Origin: JAKVCB01 sp963578605
GTDB lineage: Bacteria > Planctomycetota > Planctomycetia > Pirellulales > Lacipirellulaceae
Assembly (NCBI GenBank): GCA_963578605.1
Contig: CAUZEA010000064.1
Span: 1 to 33,190 of the forward strand
Reading direction: 5' to 3'
Length of the DNA stretch: 33,190 nucleotides
A program made the position numbers and the translations under genes. Every line of letters starts with the position of its first letter. Position 1 is the first letter of the stretch. Shown in pieces: positions 8,193 to 16,049 of the stretch. The notes under the pieces are model-generated. The model was not told where the DNA came from, made no database searches, and saw nothing but the letters and a program-made list of their open reading frames with translations.

Positions 8193-8221
8193 TGAGACGC
8201 GATCCGGGAGCGAAAAGTTCC
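8193..8221 (-). promoter_or_regulatory. Candidate ECF-sigma promoter of the sigma/anti-sigma operon
   Basis: On the minus strand the sequence reads GGAAC (8221-8217), then 17 nt, then CGTCTCA (8199-8193), about 16 nt before the GTG start. GGAAC is the characteristic ECF -35 element, and CGTC/TCTCA-like -10 boxes are common in this group. Position and spacing suggest autoregulation. The match is by eye. Confidence 0.6.
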
Positions 8222-8409
8222 TTCACATTGTTCCGCTGGGGGCCATGAATGTCAAATTGGGGCGTGAGCTACTCGCGGCGCTCGGGTAGAATCTCAGCGA
8301 GGTGCTAACCGACCCGGCTTGTTTTTTTCTCGGAAGTCGCCTGGCAAAACCGATCGGTCGCGATATCGGCCGTGGCACACGTTCAAATCAGAACCTCTCA
8401 AGCTTGAGC

Positions 8410-9606
8410 ATGCCAGCCTGGCAACAAGACCCGTTGATGTGGATCGACACAGAACTTGCCCGGCTCGAACGGGACGGGCTGCGGCGTCGTCTGGCCGTGC
8501 GGGAAGGTCCCCGGGCTGCCCGGGTAACGATCTGTGGAAACTCGCTCATCGATTTCAGTTCGAATGACTACCTCGGGTTGGCCAGCGACCCGCGTCTCGC
8601 CACGGCAGCCAGGGAAACCATTGACGCTGCCGGGTGGGGCAGTGGGGCCAGCCCGCTGATCACCGGTCGAGCGACCGCACAGGCCGAATTGGAAACCGAA
8701 CTTGCACGTTTTGAAGGGACCGAAGCCGCACTTTTGTTCCCCTCTGGATTCGCGGCGAACAGTGGAACCATCGCCGCCTTGGTCGGCAAAAACGACGCGA
8801 TCTTTAGTGATGCGAAGAATCATGCCAGCATTATCGATGGCTGTCGGCTGTCGGCCGCGACCTGTTTCATTTACCCGCACAGCGATTGTGATGCGTTGGG
8901 CCAACTCCTCTCGAAATGCAACGCGAAAGGTCGCCGACTCATTGTCACGGACAGCCTCTTCAGTATGGATGGAGACCTGGCCCCGATTGAAAAACTGGTC
9001 GACCTGGCAGCGCAATACCAGGCGATGCTCATGATCGACGAAGCCCATGCGACGGGAGTCTTTGGTCGGCGTGGGCGCGGCGTTGCCGAACACGTCGCCC
9101 AGCAGACCGGCCGCGGCGATCTTGAGCAGAAAGTGCATATTCGTGTTGGTACCCTGAGCAAAGCCCTCGGTTCGGCAGGTGGATTCGTCTGCGGCCCGCA
9201 GAAACTCATTGATTGGTTACTCAATCGGGCCCGCTCTTACGTGTTTTCTACGTCCCAACCTGAAGCCGCCAGTGCTGCCTCTCAGGCGGCGATTCGCATC
9301 GTAGAAACAGCACCCAAGTTGCGCGAAGCGTTGCTCATCAGGGCAGCCCACTTTCGTGAGGAGGTGGGCAAACTTGGTTGGAATACCGGGAAATCGACGA
9401 GCCAAATTGTGCCGCTCATGGTCGGTTCGGCGAAATCTGCCGTTGAACTTTCCACAGCCCTGCGAAACGCTGGCTTCCTTGTTCCAGCCATTCGCCCACC
9501 AACCGTACCCCCGGGAGAGTCGCTCCTGAGGGTCAGTCTTTCGACGACTCACACACCCGAAATGATCGACCGGTTCCTGGAAACACTGGCTAAACTACGA
9601 CCCTAG
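8410..9606 (+). CDS. bioF: 8-amino-7-oxononanoate synthase
   Basis: BioF is the PLP-dependent enzyme that condenses pimeloyl-ACP (or pimeloyl-CoA) with L-alanine to 8-amino-7-oxononanoate, the first step of the biotin ring pathway (EC 2.3.1.47); it is cytoplasmic. The alpha-oxoamine synthase signature is complete: 'DFSSNDYLGLASD' near the N-terminus, 'GSGASPLITG', 'DAKNHASIIDG', 'MIDEAHATGVFG', and the PLP lysine in 'TLSKALGSAGGFVCG' (K251 from ATG 8410). The frame is open back to a GTG at 8302, but the extra 36 residues are unlike the family, so ATG 8410 is chosen, giving 398 aa, near the usual size. The closely related kbl and hemA-type enzymes are the main alternatives. The presence of bioA about 6.4 kb downstream supports bioF. 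It is divergent from the sigma gene. Confidence 0.88.
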   Translation: MPAWQQDPLMWIDTELARLERDGLRRRLAVREGPRAARVTICGNSLIDFSSNDYLGLASDPRLATAARETIDAAGWGSGASPLITGRATAQAELETELARFEGTEAALLFPSGFAANSGTIAALVGKNDAIFSDAKNHASIIDGCRLSAATCFIYPHSDCDALGQLLSKCNAKGRRLIVTDSLFSMDGDLAPIEKLVDLAAQYQAMLMIDEAHATGVFGRRGRGVAEHVAQQTGRGDLEQKVHIRVGTLSKALGSAGGFVCGPQKLIDWLLNRARSYVFSTSQPEAASAASQAAIRIVETAPKLREALLIRAAHFREEVGKLGWNTGKSTSQIVPLMVGSAKSAVELSTALRNAGFLVPAIRPPTVPPGESLLRVSLSTTHTPEMIDRFLETLAKLRP

Positions 9607-9754
9607 TTGCTAGTAGCGAGTGGTTGTGATGCTTGTAGGGATCATGCGAGTCATTGCCAGTTTGGTTGACCTTCGGGAAAGGCCCATTTATGATCGATAA
9701 TAGTAGTTCCTTTGCTGCCACTACGATCCATGTTTTTGAGAAGAGAAGCATTCG

Positions 9755-11008
9755 ATGGATTTCTGGGCCTGGATAGTTATTCTGTTGCTGGCGATCGGAA
9801 CGTTTGTCGCTGCCTATTTTGCATCGCGCACGTGGCACTGGACAAACGTCACGCTCATGGTGCTGGTGTTTCTGTCGACGATTCTCTATGTCGTCCTGGA
9901 GGCCGAAGTCGTGCGAATTCGCGCGGTATATGGCAGGCAAATTGTCAAATTGGACAAAGAATTGACTGATTACACCGAACGCAACCGGGCTTTGGAAAAC
10001 GGCACGCAGGATTCCCTGGTGCTCAGCCGCTTGAAAGCAGGCGAGGTTCGCGTACCCGATGATCCCAGCGAATTTAAAAGCATCCGATTTCTCGACCACA
10101 ACCTCCACTTGCGGACCCGACTGCGCGGCCGTGTTTGGCGCAACACCGCTCCAGCGGGACCGTACGATGCCGAAAACGGAACTCAGGCAGTCCAGGTCGA
10201 GTCTCCCAAACCGCACGGAATCGATCCCCATACGATCGTCTACCTGTTCGAACAAGGGAATCCCTCGAGCGGCCCCCTGTACTTGGGAGAGTTTCGTGTG
10301 GCAGAAGCCGGACCTGATGTCATTTCCCTGAAGTCCGTCTCGCAATTGGACAACACCCAGCTCAACCGCATCAACGCAAGTCAAGGGCCCTGGGTCATCT
10401 ATGAAAGTATGCCGGTCGACGAACACCAACCGTTTGAACCGTTTGCGGACGAACAACTTGTGAAATTATTACCCGCCGAATCCGTTGCCGAGTACATCCG
10501 GCATGGCGGTGAGCCAACCGCTGACGATGACGAGTGGCATCTTGCAAATTTTGACGACACGGGACAAATGCTCGGTCCCGAATCCGCCGAGGGGGTCATC
10601 TCCGACCAACGTTACCAGCGGGCCCTGCGTGACTACAGCTATCTCTTTCAGGAGATGGCCCGTGATCGTGTGAGTTTGCTTGCCGAAACGTCAGCGGTTG
10701 AAAAAGACAATGAAAAACTCGCCACGGCGCTCACTGGCGCCAAGCAACTGGAAACCTCTCGTGAAGAAGTCAATGAAAAGCTGACCTTCGACCTGGCCGG
10801 CACGAATAAAGACCATAATGTGATCGAAAAACTGCTCGCCGCCCTTCAGAACAAGGTCCAGGCAGGACGCAAGCTGTTCGAAGATACGCTTCACAACAAT
10901 CGTCAACGGGCCGACGAACTCGCCCGCCAGCAGCAGGCACTCCGCGAATGGATTGATCAGCAAACAACAGCGGAACCGGCTGCCAATACCCTTGGCGCGA
11001 CCCCTTGA
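9755..11008 (+). CDS. Hypothetical membrane protein with C-terminal coiled coil
   Basis: No named family is recognised. Two adjacent hydrophobic helices open the protein (about residues 3-24 'FWAWIVILLLAIGTFVAAYF' and 30-50 'NVTLMVLVFLSTILYVVLEA'), followed at once by a charged helical stretch. A central domain (about 85-225) looks beta-rich ('LRTRLRGRVWRN', 'PHTIVYLFEQG', 'LYLGEFRVAE') and may be a small beta-barrel-like fold. The C-terminal 130 residues (about 285-405) are charged and heptad-like ('TSREEVNEKLTF…KNHNV' type, 'NRQRADELARQQQALREWID'), predicting a long coiled coil. Orientation of the soluble part is not determined. ATG 9755 is preceded by GAGAAGAGAAG, a loose ribosome binding site. 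It is likely a planctomycete-specific envelope protein, a guess from context only. Confidence 0.8.
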   Translation: MDFWAWIVILLLAIGTFVAAYFASRTWHWTNVTLMVLVFLSTILYVVLEAEVVRIRAVYGRQIVKLDKELTDYTERNRALENGTQDSLVLSRLKAGEVRVPDDPSEFKSIRFLDHNLHLRTRLRGRVWRNTAPAGPYDAENGTQAVQVESPKPHGIDPHTIVYLFEQGNPSSGPLYLGEFRVAEAGPDVISLKSVSQLDNTQLNRINASQGPWVIYESMPVDEHQPFEPFADEQLVKLLPAESVAEYIRHGGEPTADDDEWHLANFDDTGQMLGPESAEGVISDQRYQRALRDYSYLFQEMARDRVSLLAETSAVEKDNEKLATALTGAKQLETSREEVNEKLTFDLAGTNKDHNVIEKLLAALQNKVQAGRKLFEDTLHNNRQRADELARQQQALREWIDQQTTAEPAANTLGATP

Positions 11009-11260
11009 CCGGTTTTGACGAGGGAATTTCTTTCTAAGCCTGGTGGCGTATTGCGGTCTCTGGAAGACCGATTCTTTTTGCTGCACTTTTTTACAGCGAC
11101 CGCATACACTATGGTTAGGGGCAGTCAGGTCGCCTGTCACCGCCCGGCAAGTTCGTACCGCGCGCCGCAGTGTCTCTGGCCACGCCGATTTCCATTCCCT
11201 GAAAAACGCAAAATTCGCAACGAAAACCCGTCACAACTGCACCACCCTTTAACGATCCCC

Positions 11261-12124
11261 ATGGGTATCTACGATCGAGATTACGGACGCGAGACCCACA
11301 ATCGGCCTCCTGGGGTTCACCTGGGCGGAACATGGTCCCTCACGACCAAGATCGTAATCTTCACATTCTGTATTTACGCGGTTCAATTATTCCTCGGCGG
11401 TCGGTTCACCAACGTGTTCATGCTGCATGCGAATTGGTTTCACCAGCCGTGGAAGGTCTTCGAATTGTTGACTTACGGATTTCTGCACAGTCCTGACAAT
11501 ATCAAGCACATCTTGTTCAACATGTTCGCCCTGTGGATGTTCGGCCGCGCCGTGGAACAACGCTATGGGCAACGCGAGTATTTGTTGTTTTATCTTGCCG
11601 CCATCATTTTTGCGGGAATCTGTTGGAACAGCACGGCTTTGTTTGCCGATGGAAACTCGTCGCTGCCGATGCTCGGCGCCTCAGGGGGAATTAGCGCAGT
11701 TTTGATTTTGTTCGCCTTCTCATTTCCCCACCAAAAACTGTTGTTCATGTTCGCCATTCCCATGCCTGCCTGGGTCTTTGCGGTCATTATGGTCGCCCTG
11801 GACCTGTTGGGAGCAACAGGTCGCGCAGGTGAAAGCAATGTTGCCTACACGGCCCACCTCGGGGGAGCACTCTTTGGGTTTCTTTATTTTTGGCTCCACT
11901 GGCGCTTCTCGAATTTTTTGTCCGGCAATTTTTCACTTTCCAAAATGCGGCGGCGACCCAAGTTGCGCGTGCACGATCCAAGCGGTTCTGCCACGGGTGA
12001 CTCCAAAACAGAGGTGGATGACATTCTCCGCAAGATCCAACAACATGGCCAAAGCAGCTTGACGAATCGTGAACGCCAGATCCTCCAGCGAGCTAGTCGC
12101 GAATATCAGCAGAAACGGACATGA
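11261..12124 (+). CDS. Rhomboid-family intramembrane serine protease
   Basis: Rhomboids cleave transmembrane substrates within the bilayer using a Ser-His dyad. Both residues are visible: S141 in 'MLGASGGISAV' (the GxSG motif) and H199 in 'AYTAHLGGALFGFLYF'. The conserved 'HILFNMFALWMFG' helix with its His and Asn is also present. About six hydrophobic segments span residues 30-215. The cytoplasmic C-terminal tail (about 235-288) carries 'VDDILRKIQQHGQSSLTNRERQILQRAS', resembling the short C-terminal domain often found on rhomboids of this lineage. I start at ATG 11261 (288 aa); the frame extends to 11015, but that stretch has the composition of non-coding DNA. The substrate is unknown. It lies 252 bp after the coiled-coil membrane protein and 74 bp before the DUF2878 gene. 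Confidence 0.92.
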   Translation: MGIYDRDYGRETHNRPPGVHLGGTWSLTTKIVIFTFCIYAVQLFLGGRFTNVFMLHANWFHQPWKVFELLTYGFLHSPDNIKHILFNMFALWMFGRAVEQRYGQREYLLFYLAAIIFAGICWNSTALFADGNSSLPMLGASGGISAVLILFAFSFPHQKLLFMFAIPMPAWVFAVIMVALDLLGATGRAGESNVAYTAHLGGALFGFLYFWLHWRFSNFLSGNFSLSKMRRRPKLRVHDPSGSATGDSKTEVDDILRKIQQHGQSSLTNRERQILQRASREYQQKRT

Positions 12125-12198
12125 GCAGCCGCGAGTTCGTTTTTCGCAAAGTCAGCCGCGATTCATGAAGCCCCAGGTCACTCGCTCACTCCTTGGCC

Positions 12199-12723
12199 AT
12201 GCATCTCGCCACAACCATTCTCGCCTTCCTGCTTGGCTGGCAAGCCTCGGTTTACGGCGCGGCCCAAGACCTGCCATTCCTGGGACCGGGCGTTGTCGCC
12301 GTACTCTTAATTGTCAACACGTTCACCTGGACCAATCCGCTGCCGCAACTTCGCGTGGTCTGTACCTTCGGTGTCGTCGGTACACTGGTTGAAAGTGTGA
12401 TGATTCGTGCAGGGATTTATGTTCCTGCCGAATCGTTTCGGAGCCAGCTCCTCTGCCCCTTGTGGATTACGGCAATTTGGGTCCAAGCAGGACTTTCGGC
12501 TTCGATGCTTGCCCGCTGGACCCCAAATCGGCTCCTCGTAGCCGCCTTGCTCGGTGCCGGTGGGGCGGCAATCGGCTACCCGCTCGCCGCCTGGCTGGGC
12601 GCAATCCGCCCCCTCGTCAGCCCGCTCGTGGCTATTCCCCTTTGGACCCTTTCCGGGGCTGCATTGGTCCCTATACTGCTGAGGATCTCCACGAAACAAA
12701 ACGGGCAAGTGATGAAACCATGA
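12199..12723 (+). CDS. DUF2878-like small integral membrane protein
   Basis: A 174-aa, very hydrophobic protein with about five membrane helices ('ATTILAFLLGWQASVYG', 'GPGVVAVLLIVNTFTW', 'VCTFGVVGTLVESVMIRAG', 'CPLWITAIWVQAGLSASML', 'LLVAALLGAGGAAIGYPLAA'). The pattern of GW near the start, 'VVGTLVES' and 'PLWI(T/V)AIW' matches what I recall of the DUF2878 family, whose function is unknown. ATG 12199 is chosen over TTG 12193. It ends 31 bp before the TIGR01777 gene and probably shares its transcript. No catalytic motif is visible. Confidence 0.75.
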   Translation: MHLATTILAFLLGWQASVYGAAQDLPFLGPGVVAVLLIVNTFTWTNPLPQLRVVCTFGVVGTLVESVMIRAGIYVPAESFRSQLLCPLWITAIWVQAGLSASMLARWTPNRLLVAALLGAGGAAIGYPLAAWLGAIRPLVSPLVAIPLWTLSGAALVPILLRISTKQNGQVMKP

Positions 12724-12754
12724 AACCTGATAAAAGCATCGTGAGGTAAAACCC

Positions 12755-13651
12755 ATGCAAATTGCCGTCACGGGATCGACCGGTTTGATCGGTACGGCTC
12801 TGGTTAAATCTCTGGAGGCGAAAGGTCACCAGGTTCGGCCGATGGTTCGCGGTACCGTCCACGATCATGATCGAGAGATTCACTGGCATCCCATCAGCCG
12901 TGCCATCGAAGCTTCCAAGCTCGATGGCATCGATGCGGTCGTACATCTGGGTGGAAAGAATGTGGCTTGCCGCTGGACGGACGAGGTCAAAAAGCAAATT
13001 CGCGACAGCCGCGTGGAAAGCACCCGCCTGCTGGCAGAAACGCTCTCGGGCCTGACACACAAACCAGCGGTGCTGGTGACAGCATCGGCCATTGGCTACT
13101 ACGGAGACACCGGAACCGACGAGGTTTGTGAGGAGGGGCCAACTGGCACCGACTTCCTGGCCCGGGTTTGCCAGCAGTGGGAGGTTGCCAACAAACCTGC
13201 CTGGAAAGCAGGAATCCGCGTTGTTGAACCACGCATTGGAGTTGTGCTCAGTGATCGAGGCGGAGCACTAAAAAAGATGTTGCGGCCGTTCAAGTTCGGA
13301 GCTGGCGGTGTGATTGGCAACGGCCATCAGTACATGAGTTGGATCGCGCTGGACGATGTGGTCGGTGCCATCGAGACCGCGATCGAGAATGACCAGTTGC
13401 ACGGCGCCGTGAACGCGGTTGCCCCGCATCCGGTCACCAATCGCGAATTCACCAAAACGCTCGGCCGGGTACTCGGTCGGCCAACCCTGTTTCCCATACC
13501 CGCCTTCGCAGCCCGGCTCGCTTTTGGTGAAATGGCCGACGCTTTGCTGCTCGCCAGCACCCGTGTGGTCCCTCATCGGTTGCAACAAGCGGGCTATCCG
13601 TTCGCCTATCCGGAACTTGAGCCAGCTCTGCGACATCTGCTGGCAAATTAG
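12755..13651 (+). CDS. TIGR01777-family NAD(P)-binding epimerase-like protein
   Basis: An atypical/extended SDR protein of the TIGR01777 (YfcH/SDR39U1-like) family. The N-terminus has the Rossmann dinucleotide motif 'VTGSTGLIG' at residues 5-13. Other family marks are 'AVVHLGGKNVACRWTDEVK', 'STRLLAETL', 'LVTASAIGYYGDTG' (with the Tyr of the SDR active site region) and 'EEGPTGTDFLARVCQQWE'. The C-terminal part (about 245-295, 'FPIPAFAARLAFGEMADALLLASTRVVP') is the DUF1731 domain. At 298 aa it has the normal length. The substrate is not established for the family. The start ATG 12755 is supported by GAGGT 7-8 nt upstream. It converges with the AI-2E-type permease gene, leaving only 12 bp between stop codons. 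Confidence 0.92.
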   Translation: MQIAVTGSTGLIGTALVKSLEAKGHQVRPMVRGTVHDHDREIHWHPISRAIEASKLDGIDAVVHLGGKNVACRWTDEVKKQIRDSRVESTRLLAETLSGLTHKPAVLVTASAIGYYGDTGTDEVCEEGPTGTDFLARVCQQWEVANKPAWKAGIRVVEPRIGVVLSDRGGALKKMLRPFKFGAGGVIGNGHQYMSWIALDDVVGAIETAIENDQLHGAVNAVAPHPVTNREFTKTLGRVLGRPTLFPIPAFAARLAFGEMADALLLASTRVVPHRLQQAGYPFAYPELEPALRHLLAN

Positions 13652-13663
13652 CCAAGGGGCGGC

Positions 13664-15112
13664 TCAGGCTGGTAACCGCCCCGCCATCACATCGCTGACC
13701 ATCTTCAGCGAAATGAAACGAGAGGTGACAATCCGGATCACCGCGGTGATCGGAACTGCCAGGATCGCTCCCATGGGACCCCACAGCAGTCCCCAGAACA
13801 CCAAGGCAATCAAGATCACAACGGGATGGAGTTCCAATCCCTCGCCCATCACTCTAGGTTCAATCACATTGCCAATGAAAATCTGTACGCCGCCGGGAAT
13901 GAGCAAAATTGCCAAAAAACGCAACCACCCCGATTCGGTCAGGAATTGCCACCAACCGCGTTGCGCGGTCGACGGTGACTCCCCTCGAGGGGATGGAACG
14001 TGATCAGGCATGTTATCCTCCGCCGCAACAGCCGCCACGGCCGCCACGTGGCTGGGGGGATCCTGGTGCAAGACAAATTCGGCATAAGCAATCGGCAAGG
14101 GCAGCAATGTGGCAATAATCGACCCGATTGACGGGATGAAATTCAGCAGGAACGTCAGTACACCGAACACCACCGCAAGTGGCATCCCCAGCACGCCGAG
14201 AACGACACCGACGAAAATACCGGTCATTGCCGAAATGCTCGTCTTGATCATCAAGTAACGACGCATTTGACGTTCGATGACAGCGTATCCGCTGAGCTGT
14301 AAACGACTCGGATCGCGAGCAACAAGCAGGAAAAAGACAAAAATCGTCATCAGGAAAAAGGTCGACACGGTCGCAACGATCGTTTGGACTTGGCCAAAGA
14401 CCCAGGCGATTGCCTGCGGGACGTAGCCTTGCCAGTCCCGTTTTGCCTGCTTCAAAGCGTTCGCCACAAACCTCTGGAGCCAATCGAGGTCAAAAAGCGA
14501 AGAGTCGCCGTCAAGATCGGCGCCGTTACCAAGATCAGCCTTGTTGGGCTCGATCGCATTTGGCTCCCGCCTGCCGCCGTTTTCTGTCCCTTGCTCCACG
14601 GTGTGCAATGCGGGGCCGGTTGCCCGCCCCGGCTCAGCGCCCGCCGATGAAAGGGTCGACTCTTCTGGGGTGGTTGTCGATGTTTCCGGGATGTCTGCCG
14701 GGAGTTCGTTACCACTGGTTTTCCCCAGACGATCTCCGGGATGCACTGCCCGATCCTGTTCTTCCAATTCCACGGCGGCAACCCACTGTTCGGCAATCGC
14801 AAACACGTTATTGCCATACTGGGGAATCACTTTGACCACCTCACCGGCTGTATAAGTCAACAGCAGCAAGACACTCACGGTCGCAATAAGCACCAACACC
14901 ATGACAAGCGGCACCGACAACCAGCGGCGAAACTTCCCCTTCACCTCCAACCAGTCGGCCAGTGGAGCTACAACCGCAACCACAAAAATAGCCAATACGA
15001 ACGGAATCATCACGGCTCGGGTGAACCACAACACGAACCCCAACGCAACTGTCGCCAGGATGATCAGCGAGGCGGTAATCAACATCCAACGTTCACGGCG
15101 CGATTCCGACAT
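13664..15112 (-). CDS. AI-2E/UPF0118-family transporter with two unusual insertions
   Basis: An integral membrane protein of the AI-2E exporter (UPF0118, TqsA/PerM-like) superfamily. Visible marks are the paired N-terminal helices ('LITASLIILATVALGFVLWF', 'MIPFVLAIFVVAVVAPLADWL'), a third at 'LVMVLVLIATVSVLLLL', and the C-terminal block 'GVVLGVLGMPLAVVFGVLTF', 'NFIPSIGSIIATLLPLPIA', 'GNVIEPRVMGEGLELHPVVI', 'ALVFWGLLWGPMGAILAVPI'. Members export small molecules or ions; the substrate here is unknown. The start is taken at ATG 15112 ('MSESRRERW'), because the extra 20 residues from 15172 are unlike the family. About 482 aa is longer than usual (about 350-400). A disordered acidic, T/E/G-rich insertion of roughly 90 residues follows the third helix, and an Ala-rich insertion ('AAVAAVAAED…') lies near the last helices. 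It is divergent from the K+ channel gene. Confidence 0.9.
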   Translation of the reverse strand: MSESRRERWMLITASLIILATVALGFVLWFTRAVMIPFVLAIFVVAVVAPLADWLEVKGKFRRWLSVPLVMVLVLIATVSVLLLLTYTAGEVVKVIPQYGNNVFAIAEQWVAAVELEEQDRAVHPGDRLGKTSGNELPADIPETSTTTPEESTLSSAGAEPGRATGPALHTVEQGTENGGRREPNAIEPNKADLGNGADLDGDSSLFDLDWLQRFVANALKQAKRDWQGYVPQAIAWVFGQVQTIVATVSTFFLMTIFVFFLLVARDPSRLQLSGYAVIERQMRRYLMIKTSISAMTGIFVGVVLGVLGMPLAVVFGVLTFLLNFIPSIGSIIATLLPLPIAYAEFVLHQDPPSHVAAVAAVAAEDNMPDHVPSPRGESPSTAQRGWWQFLTESGWLRFLAILLIPGGVQIFIGNVIEPRVMGEGLELHPVVILIALVFWGLLWGPMGAILAVPITAVIRIVTSRFISLKMVSDVMAGRLPA

Positions 15113-15286
15113 CACCACATTGTAGCCCGCCCAGCACCCTACCGTCAGTCCCAGCGCCGCTCGGGGCGTCATGATCCTACCCCAAGCTGCAGTTAGCGAT
15201 TACAATTATTCCCTTCGGACCACTTCGAAATCCTTATCAGCGATCAACACATTTTTCTGAATTGCAAACGCTGCGAGGTAACTCCC

Positions 15287-15979
15287 GTGCTCTTCGATTC
15301 TCTTCCTGCCTGGATACGAGGCGATCGTTATGCGTTGCTGCTCATTTCGCTGGTAGCCACACTTTTCCTGCAGCCACTTTTTGCCCACGAGCAAACCAGT
15401 CGGGTTTTTTCCTCGGTTTGCCTGACACTCGTATTTCTGACGGGGGTGTTTGCCAATCGCCGCCGCAAAGCGGTATGCGCAGTCGCATTGGTGCTGGCTT
15501 CGGCAGCAATTCTCCTGGGGTGGATTTGTCCCCCCGACTCACTGGACTTCTTTAAAATCCACCTCGTGGTCGACCTGGTCTTCCTGGGATTCACGGCCAT
15601 CATGATCTTTATTGCGGTCGTCAAAGACCGGATGCCTGGTATTCACGCCGTGTTGGGGGCCATCTGCGTCTACCTGCTACTCGGATTAACCTGGGCATAC
15701 GGGTATCGACTCGTTGAGTGCGTTGAGCCGGAATCATTTCGCTTTACTGAGCGGTTGCTCGATACCACCACCGCCGGTGGGCAACCGCTGACAGAAAAGT
15801 CGCAGATGATTTACTTCAGCTTCGTAACCATGTCGACCCTCGGCTATGGAGATATCACACCCCGCACCCCCCTCGCTCAAACCGTCACCTGGATGCAAGC
15901 AGTGACCGGCCAGTTCTACCTGGTAATCCTGATTGCCAGGCTCGTGAACGAACTCCCCAGACGACACGAACACCGCTGA
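15287..15979 (+). CDS. Two-helix-type potassium/ion channel protein
   Basis: A membrane protein with the K+ selectivity filter 'TMSTLGYGDITP' (about residues 182-193) between a pore helix ('MIYFSFVT') and a final membrane helix ('MQAVTGQFYLVILIARLVNE'), i.e. an Ion_trans_2 pore. Ahead of it are about five more hydrophobic segments ('RYALLLISLVATLFLQPLF', 'VFSSVCLTLVFLTGVFA', 'AVCAVALVLASAAILLGWI', 'LVVDLVFLGFTAIMIFIAV', 'IHAVLGAICVYLLLGLTWAY'), so the topology resembles a six-helix channel without the charged S4 pattern. No cytoplasmic RCK/TrkA domain is present. It is 230 aa. The GTG start at 15287 is supported by GAGGTA 6 nt upstream. Regulation by ligand is not visible. Confidence 0.88.
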   Translation: MLFDSLPAWIRGDRYALLLISLVATLFLQPLFAHEQTSRVFSSVCLTLVFLTGVFANRRRKAVCAVALVLASAAILLGWICPPDSLDFFKIHLVVDLVFLGFTAIMIFIAVVKDRMPGIHAVLGAICVYLLLGLTWAYGYRLVECVEPESFRFTERLLDTTTAGGQPLTEKSQMIYFSFVTMSTLGYGDITPRTPLAQTVTWMQAVTGQFYLVILIARLVNELPRRHEHR

Positions 15980-16049
15980 TGCGCTTTGCGGAGATCAATT
16001 GGACCAGTAAACTTGTGGCAATAACCCTTCCTCCGCACGGCAATCCTTG

